From: Subtercola sp. Z020
GTDB taxonomy: Bacteria > Actinomycetota > Actinomycetes > Actinomycetales > Microbacteriaceae
Assembly (NCBI RefSeq): GCF_002931235.1
Contig: NZ_PSTT01000017.1
Coordinates: 1-36,800, forward strand
DNA length: 36,800 nucleotides
Direction: 5' to 3'
Within the stretch, counting starts at the first letter, position 1, and the number at the start of each line of letters is the position of its first letter. A program made the translations under genes and the position numbers. This document shows, piece after piece, positions 1-7,503 of the stretch. The notes under the pieces are model-generated. The model saw nothing but the letters and a program-made list of their open reading frames with translations, was not told the origin of the DNA and searched no databases.

Positions 1-222
1 CCCCTCACTGGTGGTGGGGCCGGCGGCGGGGAGGGTCGCGTTCGGAGCAGATCGGCTGGGAGTCGAGGCACCCGAACCGCCCGAGGTGGAGCCGTCGCCC
101 GAGCGGGAGGGCGAGTCTGCGTCTGGGTTTCGGACGATCGGCAGCAGGACGCCGTTCTGACGGGATCGCCCGGCGGTCGAGACGGCAGCTGCCGCGCCCG
201 CGCCCCCACCACCAGTGAGGGG
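1..222. repeat. 19-bp perfect inverted repeat at left edge
   Basis: Bases 1-19 are the exact reverse complement of bases 204-222, separated by 184 bases. The outer arm starts at the very first base of the window. Both arms lie inside the sigma-factor frame. The right edge of the window shows the same kind of fold-back. Confidence 0.85.
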
Positions 223-1653
223 TGCGAGGGCGGACTCGGAGCGCTCATCGGTGGTCGACGACGACCCCGCCTCGACGACGGACGGCGCCGTACTTGTCAG
301 TGCGGGCGAGAGGAGGAACGCTGCTCCGACGGCCGCGGCCGTCGCCAGGCCGAACCCGACGGCGGTGCGAGCCCGCGGGAAGACCGAGACGAGCCCGCGG
401 CGCGCGGCGCCGACGACCCCGTTGCCCCGGGGCGCGACCGGGCGAAGGGCCCCCGCGGCTTGAGGCTGTGTTGTGGCACGCGGACCGCTGGCGCCCGAAA
501 CGAGGGTTGGCGACGCGGATGTCGCGGGCGCGGTGGTGGTAGGTGCTGTGGTGGTAGGTGCCGTGGTGATCGGTGCTGTGGCCGACATGGAGGCGGTGTG
601 AACTGCCCCTGTGGCCGTCGGGGCAGGCAAACCCGCTGGAGTGCCGGCGACAGCCGCCGGCACCGGAGGCATCGCCGCGAGGCTCGCGTGCGCGGCGGCA
701 CCCGACCCCGCATGCAACGCCGACCCCGCGTGCGCCGCCGACCCCGCATGCAGCCCGACACCCGCGTGCAGCCCCACCCCCGCGTGCGCTGCCGCCCCTG
801 ACCCGCCCGCGTGCAGCGCAGCAGCGGCAGCCGACACCGCAGCACCCCCGCCGCCCTGCATCGACACCGTGTAGGCGGCTGCCCCCGCAATTCCCGCCGC
901 GAGCGGCAGCAGCACGAGGGTGAGGCGCGAACCCACATCGCGCGCCTCCTCGCCGACGATGCTGCAGGCGGCGCACGACGCCAGGTGCTGCTGAACCTTG
1001 CGGGTCTCCCGGGCGCCGAGGCTGCCGCGGGTGTAGGACCCGAGTTTCTCGATGATCGCGGCGCACTCGGTGTCGGCGGCGCGCGCGAGGTGCGCGCCGA
1101 TCCATGCCTGGCGGAGGCCCTCTCGGGCGCGGAAGGTCAGCGCCGACACGGCGTTCGACGTCATGCCGAGCAGGGGAGCGATCTCGTGCGACGCGAGCTG
1201 CTCGACCTCGCTGTACCAGAGCGCCTCCTGCCAGCGCGTCGGCAGGCTGCGGAACGCCTGCGCGGTGAGGCTCTTGTCGAGGGCGAGGAGGGTCTCGGCT
1301 TCTTCGCTCGTCGGGTCGGCCAGCGCATCCAGCTCGTCGCTCGTGTCGATCTGCGCACCGCGCTTCAGCTGCATCGCGACGTTGCGGATGGTGCTGAACA
1401 GGTAGGGCCGAAAGGCGCTCGTCGGGCCGCCGCCGTTGCGGATGGCCTGCAGAACCTTGGCGAAGCTCTCCGACACAATGTCGTCGGCGTCGTAGGAGAA
1501 GCTGCGGGCGACCGTTCGCCCGGCACGCGAGTGCCTGTTCCACAGTTCGGCGAAGGCTCGCGAGTCGCCGGCCCGGGTGCGTTCCACCAGGTCGAGGTCG
1601 CTCGGCCCTGTCTCGTCGTCGGGCACGGCGTGCGCACCGATCGGGTCACTCAT
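1..1653 (-). CDS. ECF sigma factor fused to zinc-finger, membrane segments and HAG-repeat region (3' end cut by window)
   Basis: The frame is open for 551 codons and leaves the window. Residues about 30-100 look like sigma region 2 (motif YDADDIVSESFAKV) and about 120-180 like sigma region 4 (LPTRWQEALWYSEVEQLASHE, then a helix-turn-helix). A zf-HC2 type zinc finger follows at residues 223-230 (HLASCAAC: His223, Cys227, Cys230), the signature of an anti-sigma domain. Two hydrophobic segments lie at about 244-263 and 432-451. The stretch between them is Ala/Gly/Thr/Pro-rich with a His-Ala-Gly repeat, and the tail after 452 is Ser/Gly/Pro-rich. Known ECF groups with fused C-terminal membrane extensions in actinobacteria (ECF52/53-like) are the closest architecture I can name. 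The ATG at 1653 is chosen because GGAAGG lies 10 nt before it; an in-frame GTG sits directly upstream. Regulation by self-inhibition at the membrane is inference. Confidence 0.85.
   Translation of the reverse strand, partial: MSDPIGAHAVPDDETGPSDLDLVERTRAGDSRAFAELWNRHSRAGRTVARSFSYDADDIVSESFAKVLQAIRNGGGPTSAFRPYLFSTIRNVAMQLKRGAQIDTSDELDALADPTSEEAETLLALDKSLTAQAFRSLPTRWQEALWYSEVEQLASHEIAPLLGMTSNAVSALTFRAREGLRQAWIGAHLARAADTECAAIIEKLGSYTRGSLGARETRKVQQHLASCAACSIVGEEARDVGSRLTLVLLPLAAGIAGAAAYTVSMQGGGGAAVSAAAAALHAGGSGAAAHAGVGLHAGVGLHAGSAAHAGSALHAGSGAAAHASLAAMPPVPAAVAGTPAGLPAPTATGAVHTASMSATAPITTAPTTTAPTTTAPATSASPTLVSGASGPRATTQPQAAGALRPVAPRGNGVVGAARRGLVSVFPRARTAVGFGLATAAAVGAAFLLSPALTSTAPSVVEAGSSSTTDERSESALAPLTGGGGAGAAAAVSTAGRSRQNGVLLPIVRNPDADSPSRSGDGSTSGGSGASTPSRSAPNATLPAAGPTTSEG
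685..816 (-). repeat. 18-bp tandem repeat encoding His-Ala-Gly hexapeptides
   Basis: Within the sigma-fusion gene, residues 290-319 are five consecutive six-residue units: HAGVGL, HAGVGL, HAGSAA, HAGSAL and HAGSGA. Further HAG/HAS copies lie at residues 281 and 322, and a GSGAAAH block stands on each side. Seven histidines fall at positions 281, 290, 296, 302, 308, 314 and 322. The predicted topology puts this stretch between the two membrane segments. Confidence 0.85.
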
Positions 1654-1713
1654 CACCGTCACACCTTCCGTTCATCGAGCTCAGGTCGCGGCATCCATCG
1701 ACACCGTTACTGA

Positions 1714-1742
1714 AGAATACTCACAGTTACGCGGCAGGGCAA
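1714..1742 (-). promoter_or_regulatory. Predicted promoter of the sigma-fusion gene
   Basis: Read on the minus strand, TTGCCC (1742-1737) and TATTCT (1719-1714) are separated by 17 bases, giving a start site near 1707 and a leader of about 54 nt. It diverges from the glyA promoter, whose -10 lies about 30 bp away. Confidence 0.5.
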
Positions 1743-1748
1743 CGCTGC

Positions 1749-1754
1749 TATGCT
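1749..1754 (+). promoter_or_regulatory. Predicted -10 element of glyA
   Basis: TATGCT lies just before the riboswitch and would start transcription near 1760, at the first base of the predicted aptamer. The -35 region is weak. Confidence 0.5.
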
Positions 1755-1759
1755 GACTG

Positions 1760-1828
1760 CGTCGCAACTGGCGTTCAGATGGTCACCATCGGGAAGCGAC
1801 TGACACGGATACGGCCGCTCGCCTGGGT
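1760..1828 (+). promoter_or_regulatory. ZTP (pfl) riboswitch upstream of glyA
   Basis: The stretch carries the ZTP/pfl consensus parts in order. CAACTGGCG is at 1765-1773. An ATGG-TCA-CCAT hairpin (1779-1789) is followed by CGGGAAGCG. The 3' block CGCCTGGGT is at 1820-1828. P1 can form between GTCGC (1761-1765) and GCGAC (1796-1800). The family's pseudoknot can form between GGCG (1770-1773) and CGCC (1820-1823). ZTP riboswitches sense the folate-stress alarmone ZTP and are known to switch on one-carbon genes including glyA. No strong intrinsic terminator follows before the ribosome-binding site at about 1866-1876, so control of translation is more likely than termination (inference). Confidence 0.85.
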
Positions 1829-1881
1829 CGCTACGGAAACCGCACCGATTGATTCCGCCCTGTCGAAAGAGGAGAGCCCCG

Positions 1882-3165
<1,284 letters not shown>

Positions 3166-3175
3166 GCGCACGCCG

Positions 3176-4108
3176 ATGAAACCCCTGACGGGCGAACAGT
3201 TCGCAATCTCCTACGAGAGCCCGGGCGCAGGCCGCGGCCGCTCGAGCGCCGTCGTCACCGAGCTGGCGGCGGCTCTCCGCGAACTCTTCCTCGACGGGGT
3301 CGAGAGCGTCGAACCGCACTCCGAGAACGAGCTGCCGCCGATGGGCGCCGGGCTCATCCTCGTGCCCTGGCCCAATCGCATCGCGGATGCCCGGTGGCTG
3401 CTCAACGGCGCGCCGCAGCAGCTCGACCGCACCGAACCCTCCACCGGCAATGCGACGCACGGGCTGCTGCGCAACACCGCCTACCGGGTGACCGACCACC
3501 GCGAGAGCTCGGTGACGCTGGCGGCGACGGTCTTCCCGCAGCACGGCTACCCGTTCCGCCTCGACACGAGCGTGCAGTACGTTCTCGACGAGTCAGGGCT
3601 GACGGTCATCCATTCGCTCACGAACGAGTCGGCGAGCCCCGCGCCGGTCGCGGTCGGGGCTCACCCGTACTTCCGGGTGGGCGAGACGCCGGTCGAAGAC
3701 CTGGTGGCGACGATCGATGCATCGACACGCTTCGAGGTGGATGCCGTGGCCATCCCCGTTCGCGAGGTGCCGGTCGACGACACCGACTTCGACCTCCGCA
3801 GCGGCCGGCGAATCGGCGATCTCGACATCGACAGCGGATTCGGCGGCGTGGGCATCCGCGACGGCGAGGCAGTGCACTCGGTGACGGCGCCCGACGGGTC
3901 ACGCACCGAGGTCTGGGGTGATGAGAACTTCCGGTTCGTGCAGTTCTACACGCCCCACAACTTCCCGCGGGCCGCGGGGAAGGGCCAGGCTGTCGCCATC
4001 GAGCCGATGACGGCTCCCGCCAACGCGTTCAACACCGGGCAGGGCCTTCGCTGGCTGCAGCCCGGCGAGACCTGGCGCCTGCGGTGGGGCGTTCGCCACC
4101 GGGCCTGA
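3176..4108 (+). CDS. Aldose 1-epimerase family protein (GalM-like)
   Basis: The 310-residue protein belongs to the mutarotase fold, which interconverts alpha and beta anomers of hexoses. Typical motifs are the sugar-binding arginine block PWPNRIADARW, the first histidine in GNATHGLLRN, the catalytic histidine in GAHPYFRVG and the catalytic glutamate near the C-terminus in EPMTAPANAFNTG. It lies 10 bases after glyA on the same strand and is probably co-transcribed, although the functions are unrelated. The ATG at 3176 has only a poor ribosome-binding site, which suits coupling to glyA translation. The exact sugar cannot be told. Its 3' end carries a 15-bp tandem repeat that includes the stop codon. 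Confidence 0.9.
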   Translation: MKPLTGEQFAISYESPGAGRGRSSAVVTELAAALRELFLDGVESVEPHSENELPPMGAGLILVPWPNRIADARWLLNGAPQQLDRTEPSTGNATHGLLRNTAYRVTDHRESSVTLAATVFPQHGYPFRLDTSVQYVLDESGLTVIHSLTNESASPAPVAVGAHPYFRVGETPVEDLVATIDASTRFEVDAVAIPVREVPVDDTDFDLRSGRRIGDLDIDSGFGGVGIRDGEAVHSVTAPDGSRTEVWGDENFRFVQFYTPHNFPRAAGKGQAVAIEPMTAPANAFNTGQGLRWLQPGETWRLRWGVRHRA

Positions 4109-4147
4109 CGCTACGAAGCCTGACGCCACTGGGCCTGACGCCACCGA
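4094..4147 (+). repeat. 15-bp tandem repeat spanning the epimerase stop codon
   Basis: Three 15-bp units start at 4103, 4118 and 4133. Each opens with GCCTGACGC, so the TGA stop at 4106-4108 is repeated twice more downstream. A partial unit (CGCCACCGG) precedes at 4094-4102, inside the gene. Confidence 0.75.
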
Positions 4148-4178
4148 CCCTCGGGAACGAGCACTGACCCGTCAGAAC

Positions 4179-4211
4179 CGGGTCGGGGGTTCGAGACGAG
4201 CCCCCGACCCG
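4179..4211. terminator. Bidirectional hairpin terminator
   Basis: A perfect 11-bp stem (CGGGTCGGGGG at 4179-4189 with CCCCCGACCCG at 4201-4211) and an 11-base loop sit between the convergent epimerase gene and the small gene ending at 4219. There is no T tract, as is common in high-GC actinobacteria. Confidence 0.75.
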
Positions 4212-4218
4212 AGGCGAC

Positions 4219-4464
4219 CTAGTTCTCGACGTTCGGCGGCGTCTGGTCGACCTCGCCGACGAAGGTGTACGGAATCGGCTCGACGGTGTCGTCGCCGACA
4301 TCACCGAGCGCCCAGGTACGCACCGACGTCGTGCCGGCCGCTTCGAAGGTGAGCTCCACGAGATCCTGGTAGGCGCCGTCGACGTAGGTGAGTTCGACGA
4401 CTTCGTTGTTCCCGATGACTCCCGGCCCGATGAGTTCTGCCCGGTAGGTGCCTTGGTCGGTCAT
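4219..4464 (-). CDS. Small protein of unknown function
   Basis: An 81-residue acidic protein with no signal peptide or membrane segment. It begins MTDQGTYRAEL and ends QTPPNVEN; it looks like a small beta-rich domain, with alternating hydrophobic stretches such as VVELTYV and LVELTFEAAG. I do not recognise a family. The ATG at 4464 is chosen because GGGAAG lies three bases before it; the frame remains open further upstream but without a plausible start signal. A TACGCT -10-like element lies about 70 bases upstream on the same strand (plus coordinates 4532-4537). It is convergent with the epimerase gene. Confidence 0.7.
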   Translation of the reverse strand: MTDQGTYRAELIGPGVIGNNEVVELTYVDGAYQDLVELTFEAAGTTSVRTWALGDVGDDTVEPIPYTFVGEVDQTPPNVEN

Positions 4465-4606
4465 AGCTTCCCTGCTCTTTCCGTGATGCGTGATGCGTGG
4501 CGCCGAGCGGCGTCGCTCGGTCGGTTCCCAGCGTAGGGGGCGCACCTGCCGCCGAGAAGCCTTTGCCGGTGCACGTTCTCCCACATCCGGCACCGCCGAG
4601 CAGGGG

Positions 4607-4744
4607 TCAGCGCGTGTGCTCCTCGCGCGCATCCCGCACCCGCACCATGCGGCCGAGCACCAGCGCGAACGGTACCGACAGCAGAACCCACGCAGCGGCG
4701 ACGGCGACGCCGCCCGTGATGACATCGCTGAACAGATCAAACAT
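4607..4744 (-). CDS. Tiny membrane protein (45 residues)
   Basis: The frame ATG 4744 to TGA 4607 encodes 45 residues. They comprise a short acidic start (MFDLFSDVIT), one hydrophobic helix at residues about 10-30 (AVAAAWVLLSVPFALVLG) and a basic, charged tail (RMVRVRDAREEHTR). A strong AGGAG lies six bases before the ATG, the best support that it is translated. Similar one-helix small proteins are common in actinobacteria, but no function can be given. It lies between the small gene ending at 4219 and the lipoprotein gene ending at 4883, all on the minus strand. Confidence 0.65.
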   Translation of the reverse strand: MFDLFSDVITGGVAVAAAWVLLSVPFALVLGRMVRVRDAREEHTR

Positions 4745-4788
4745 GGCAACTCCTGACGATTGAGATGCTCACTCTCCCGCCCCTCGCC

Positions 4789-4812
4789 GCAGGCGCGCTG
4801 CGAAGCGCCTGC
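4789..4812. terminator. Possible hairpin terminator
   Basis: An 8-bp perfect stem (GCAGGCGC / GCGCCTGC) with an 8-base loop lies in the gap after the lipoprotein gene and before the tiny membrane protein gene on the minus strand. There is no T tract. Confidence 0.4.
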
Positions 4813-4882
4813 AACGGGCCTGTGCGCTGACCGCCGCTCGCTGAGAGTTCTGGTGGCCACAGCTGGGAGCCGCCGCCGGGGC

Positions 4883-5500
4883 TCAGCCGCAGGTGTCGCT
4901 CAGCCAGGTCTTGATGCTGTCGAGCTGGGCGTTGTACCGCGTGTCGGCGAACTCCGGCCGTTCGGGCGCACTGGGCGTCGGCGTGGGAGTGGACGCGGCT
5001 GTCGAGGTCCCGCCGGGTGTCGATCCCGTCGGCCCCGTCGAGCCAGCAGTGGGAGCGGGCGTGGCCGAGCCAGAGGCTCCCGTCGACTCCCCATCGACCG
5101 CCCTGCTCCACGCGGCGAGGTCACGCCCGTACGCCTCGACGAGGGCCGACAGCTGCAGATAGTTCGGGGCGATCGCTCCGGGCGCCGCCACGGCCGCCTC
5201 CCTGATGGTGTCGTCGATGTCATCCACGCCGCCGTCGGCATCGACCAGCGCCAGGTTCTTCGGAACCAGCGCGAGGGTCAGAACATCCCCCGCCACGGCC
5301 GCGCACGCCTCGTCCCTGCTGCCGTACCCACCCCACTCGGCGTTCGGGTCGCTGCTCGCCGTCGCGCTCGCTGTCGGGCTCTGGATGCCCGTGGGCGCCG
5401 GTGACGCACCCTGGCAGCCTGCGAGCCCCACCACCAGCGCACCGGCGGCGAGGGCGGCGGCGCCCCTGCCGAACGACCGGGGTCGGAGGTGGAATGCCAT
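4883..5500 (-). CDS. Putative secreted lipoprotein, unknown function
   Basis: A 205-residue protein with a lipoprotein signal peptide: basic start (HLRPRSFGR), hydrophobic core and lipobox LAGC with the lipidated Cys at residue 29. A Ser/Thr/Pro/Ala linker follows, then a mature domain of about 100 residues (DEACAAVAGDVLTLALVP), and a second low-complexity Thr/Pro/Gly stretch of about 45 residues, before a short C-terminal segment (YNAQLDSIKTWLSDTCG). The two remaining cysteines (in DEACAA and SDTCG) could form a disulfide. The ATG at 5500 has GGGAAGGGG about six bases upstream. It diverges from the Pr6Pr gene. No family is recognised. Confidence 0.8.
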   Translation of the reverse strand: MAFHLRPRSFGRGAAALAAGALVVGLAGCQGASPAPTGIQSPTASATASSDPNAEWGGYGSRDEACAAVAGDVLTLALVPKNLALVDADGGVDDIDDTIREAAVAAPGAIAPNYLQLSALVEAYGRDLAAWSRAVDGESTGASGSATPAPTAGSTGPTGSTPGGTSTAASTPTPTPSAPERPEFADTRYNAQLDSIKTWLSDTCG

Positions 5501-5664
5501 CGATACCCCTTCCCTCGCTCTGCCCGCACGCGCTGTGCTGCCGGGTGCCGCGCAGACGCGCGCCTACGTTCACTCTGCCACGAAGTGCACCCCGGCTGGT
5601 GGATGCCCGCCTGCAGATGCCCGTACCCTTGGAGTTCACCCCGCCCGACCGCACCGGGAGTCTC

Positions 5665-6426
5665 GTGAAGGTCCTGTTCCTCGTTCTGCGCGTCGCGGCG
5701 CTCGCCACGACCGTGCTCGCCCTGGTCTCGCGTGCCGACTGTGTCTTCGCGAGCGGCGGCTGCCGGGCATCCAATCTCCTCAGCTACTTCACCATCGAGA
5801 GCAACCTCGCGTTCGTCGCGCTGCTGGTGCTGCTGATCGCGCGCGGCCCCCGGCGGCTGGAGCGGGAGTGGCTGACCGTTCTGCGGGCGCTCGTGACCGC
5901 GTACCTCGTGGTGTCGGGGCTGACATTCATCGCGTTGATCGCGAACGCCGGCCTGGCCGACTACGTCTTTCTGGTGCCGACGTCGGAGAAGGTGCTGCAC
6001 TTCGTCGTGCCGTCGTACGCCATCCTCGACTTCGTGTTCGCCCCCGGGCGGCGGCGCCTGCACTGGAACACGGTGTGGGTGTCGCTCGTGTTCCCGCTGC
6101 TCTATGCGGTCTACACGCTGCTGCGGGGGCCGGCCGTGGGCTGGTACCCCTACATCTTTCTCGACCCGGCGTGGGCGGGGAGCTACTCGGCGGTGGGGGT
6201 CTACGCGGCGGTGCTGGCCGCCCTCATCCTCGGGGTGTCGGCCGCGCTGATCGCGGCGAGCCGGCTGCCGCGCTGGGGCTGGACGCCCCGCGACCCACGC
6301 CGCCGCGCGGTGCCAGCCAGTGCTGTACAAGACCGAGCCGTACGGAACAGCGCTGTACAAGACGGTGCCCTGCGCGAACGAACAGGGTGGGCCCCGTCGG
6401 GCTCGAACCGACGACCCACGGATTAA
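5665..6426 (+). CDS. Pr6Pr family multi-pass membrane protein
   Basis: The protein has six predicted membrane helices and the Pr6Pr-type pattern, including SYFTIESNLAFVALLVLL, a central LHFVVPSYAILDFVF and YPYIFLDP. The family's molecular function is unknown. I chose GTG 5665 (GGGAG four bases upstream, TACCCT -10-like element at 5623-5628); an ATG at 5617 would add 16 residues. The helices end near base 6270. The remaining tail is a 15-bp tandem repeat encoding pentapeptides (SAVQD, RAVRN, SAVQD, GALRE), and the frame then runs antisense into the tRNA-Lys gene before reaching a stop at 6424. This tail looks degenerate, so the stop may have been lost in the repeat expansion. Confidence 0.75.
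   Translation: MKVLFLVLRVAALATTVLALVSRADCVFASGGCRASNLLSYFTIESNLAFVALLVLLIARGPRRLEREWLTVLRALVTAYLVVSGLTFIALIANAGLADYVFLVPTSEKVLHFVVPSYAILDFVFAPGRRRLHWNTVWVSLVFPLLYAVYTLLRGPAVGWYPYIFLDPAWAGSYSAVGVYAAVLAALILGVSAALIAASRLPRWGWTPRDPRRRAVPASAVQDRAVRNSAVQDGALRERTGWAPSGSNRRPTD
6304..6378 (+). repeat. 15-bp minisatellite at the 3' end of the Pr6Pr gene
   Basis: Five in-frame 15-bp units start at 6304, 6319, 6334, 6349 and 6364, encoding RAVPA, SAVQD, RAVRN, SAVQD and GALRE. Units 2 and 4 share GCTGTACAAGAC exactly. The array ends 10 bases before the tRNA-Lys gene. Confidence 0.75.
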
Positions 6427-6460
6427 AAGTCCGATGCTCTACCAACTGAGCTAGAGGCCC
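6388..6460 (-). tRNA. tRNA-Lys (anticodon TTT)
   Basis: The minus strand folds as a complete tRNA. The acceptor stem is GGGCCTC with GGGGCCC (one G-T pair), the D arm is GCTCAGTTGGTAGAGC, the anticodon loop is CTTTTAA with anticodon TTT, and the T arm is GTCGG-TTCGAGC-CCGAC. The discriminator base is A. The CCA end is not fully encoded (ACC, then C). Confidence 0.96.
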
Positions 6461-6469
6461 TTGGGGAAC

Positions 6470-6475
6470 AATCTA
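6470..6475 (-). promoter_or_regulatory. Predicted -10 element of tRNA-Lys
   Basis: On the minus strand TAGATT lies 9 bases before the mature tRNA 5' end, with a poor -35 (TAGCAC) 17 bases further up. Confidence 0.4.
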
Positions 6476-6537
6476 CCGGTTCACCGGCGAGAGTGCTAAA
6501 TCCCGGGCCGGGCCGGCCGGGCATCCGGAAGCTGGCG

Positions 6538-6543
6538 TAGCGT
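6538..6543 (+). promoter_or_regulatory. -10 element for a leaderless start at 6551
   Basis: TAGCGT is followed by seven bases and then the GTG start, so transcription would begin at or next to the start codon. Confidence 0.5.
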
Positions 6544-6550
6544 TGGAGGG

Positions 6551-7180
6551 GTGACCGACAATTTCCACAAGCCGACACTGTTCGCGGGTTCGACCTTCGA
6601 GGCGTTCAAGGGCGGCGAAGATCCCGCCCAGATCAGCCGGCTGGCACACGATACGGCCGCGGCGCTGCTCAGTCGGGTGCGCGCGGAACCCGATCCCGAG
6701 GTCATCGACCGGCTGATCGCCTACACCGACGAGAACGGCATCGACGCGATCGCCGAGCTGTGGTCGCGGGCATCGGCGCGCAGCCTGCCCGGCGCGCTCT
6801 GGCGCATCTATCTTCTGCGGGCGCTGACCCGGCAGGATCCGGAGCAGTCGAGCTTCGTCTTCCAGCGCGGGGCAGAGCTGTCATCGACGATCGACCCGGT
6901 CGTGGCCGGAGCGTCGACGCCGACGGGCCCTGAAGAGATCACGGCGCTCGCCGACCAGATTCTGCGCGGGCTGTTCGAGGGCGACTTCGCGGTCGCGCTC
7001 GACCGGGCGGCGGCGTTCTGCCGGTTGATGGCGAGTGGATGCGCGAGCCTCGCCGACGATGCCGAAGCGGTGAATCCGGCCAGGGCCAGTGAGCTGACGA
7101 CACGCGCGCTGCGGTTCCAGGCCATCGCGGGGGAGCTGTCGGCGTGTGCGGGTCTCTGGCGCCGCGACAGCCTCGACTGA
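6551..7180 (+). CDS. Conserved actinobacterial protein of unknown function
   Basis: A 209-residue soluble, mostly helical protein starting MTDNFHKPTLFAGSTFEAF. I recall similar proteins from Microbacteriaceae carrying the label 'RNA polymerase beta subunit', but nothing here resembles RpoB, so that label should not be trusted. No catalytic motif, signal peptide or membrane segment is visible; Ala/Leu/Arg-rich helices dominate. The GTG at 6551 follows a TAGCGT -10 element by seven bases, suggesting a leaderless transcript. A GGAGG also lies there, but too close to the GTG to act as a normal ribosome-binding site. Its last codons (RDSLD plus stop) are the first part of a 34-bp tandem repeat. 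Confidence 0.75.
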   Translation: MTDNFHKPTLFAGSTFEAFKGGEDPAQISRLAHDTAAALLSRVRAEPDPEVIDRLIAYTDENGIDAIAELWSRASARSLPGALWRIYLLRALTRQDPEQSSFVFQRGAELSSTIDPVVAGASTPTGPEEITALADQILRGLFEGDFAVALDRAAAFCRLMASGCASLADDAEAVNPARASELTTRALRFQAIAGELSACAGLWRRDSLD

Positions 7181-7277
7181 CGAAGACAGGGGCGCCCGCG
7201 ACAGCCCCGCCTGACGAAGACAGGGGCGCCCGCGACAGCCTCGACTGACGAAGACAGGGGCACCCGCGACAGCCCCC
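7164..7277 (+). repeat. 34-bp tandem repeat carrying the stop codon
   Basis: Three near-identical 34-bp units start at 7164, 7198 and 7232, and a partial fourth starts at 7266. Each has GCGACAGCC near its start, then CTGACGAAGACAGGGGC. The first unit contains the last five codons and TGA of the gene ending at 7180, so a short coding end plus stop is repeated downstream. There are no unique spacers. Confidence 0.85.
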
Positions 7278-7284
7278 GGGTGAA

Positions 7285-7376
7285 GCTGGTAAACTGTTCC
7301 AGCCGGGCCGCAGTAACCCCGGGCTCCAAATTTAGCCGCTCCGAGCGGCCTCGCGCCGAGAGGCGTTTCTGCGGCC
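7285..7376 (+). promoter_or_regulatory. Structured stretch before sigK (candidate leader RNA)
   Basis: This gene-free stretch contains nested inverted repeats. GCTGG/CCAGC is at 7285-7303. A long-range 8-bp pair joins GGCCGCAG (7306-7313) to CTGCGGCC (7369-7376). Inside it are GCCGCT/AGCGGC (7335-7349) and CCTC/GAGG (7349-7363). A TAAACT -10-like element lies at 7290-7295. From 7377 to 7503 I see no further gene; rare AGA/AGG codons speak against coding there. It could be a leader of sigK or a small RNA; I do not recognise a known family. Confidence 0.4.
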
Positions 7377-7503
7377 TGGCGCCTCCCTTTTCGGCCTGAT
7401 TCTGCAGGCAGAGGGAGTTCCGAGCAATCCATTCGGCTCGTCGTTCCGAATCATGGGTGTCAAGAGAAACCCCGTGTTCGACCGATTGAGGCACAGACCT
7501 GAG

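Noticed and set aside
6388-6460. An integration (att) site at tRNA-Lys
   Set aside because: No partial copy of the tRNA 3' end, integrase or phage gene is seen nearby.
6551-7180. RNA polymerase beta-like annotation for the gene at 6551
   Set aside because: The 209-residue protein shows no RpoB motif; the label I recall from related genomes appears to be a propagated error.
7164-7277. CRISPR-like array
   Set aside because: The 34-bp copies are back to back with no unique spacers and start inside a gene end; it is a plain tandem repeat.
7453-7503. A longer sigK start at ATG 7453
   Set aside because: The extra codons include AGA, AGA, TTG and AGG, unlike the gene, there is no ribosome-binding site, and known SigK proteins start close to the region-2 block.
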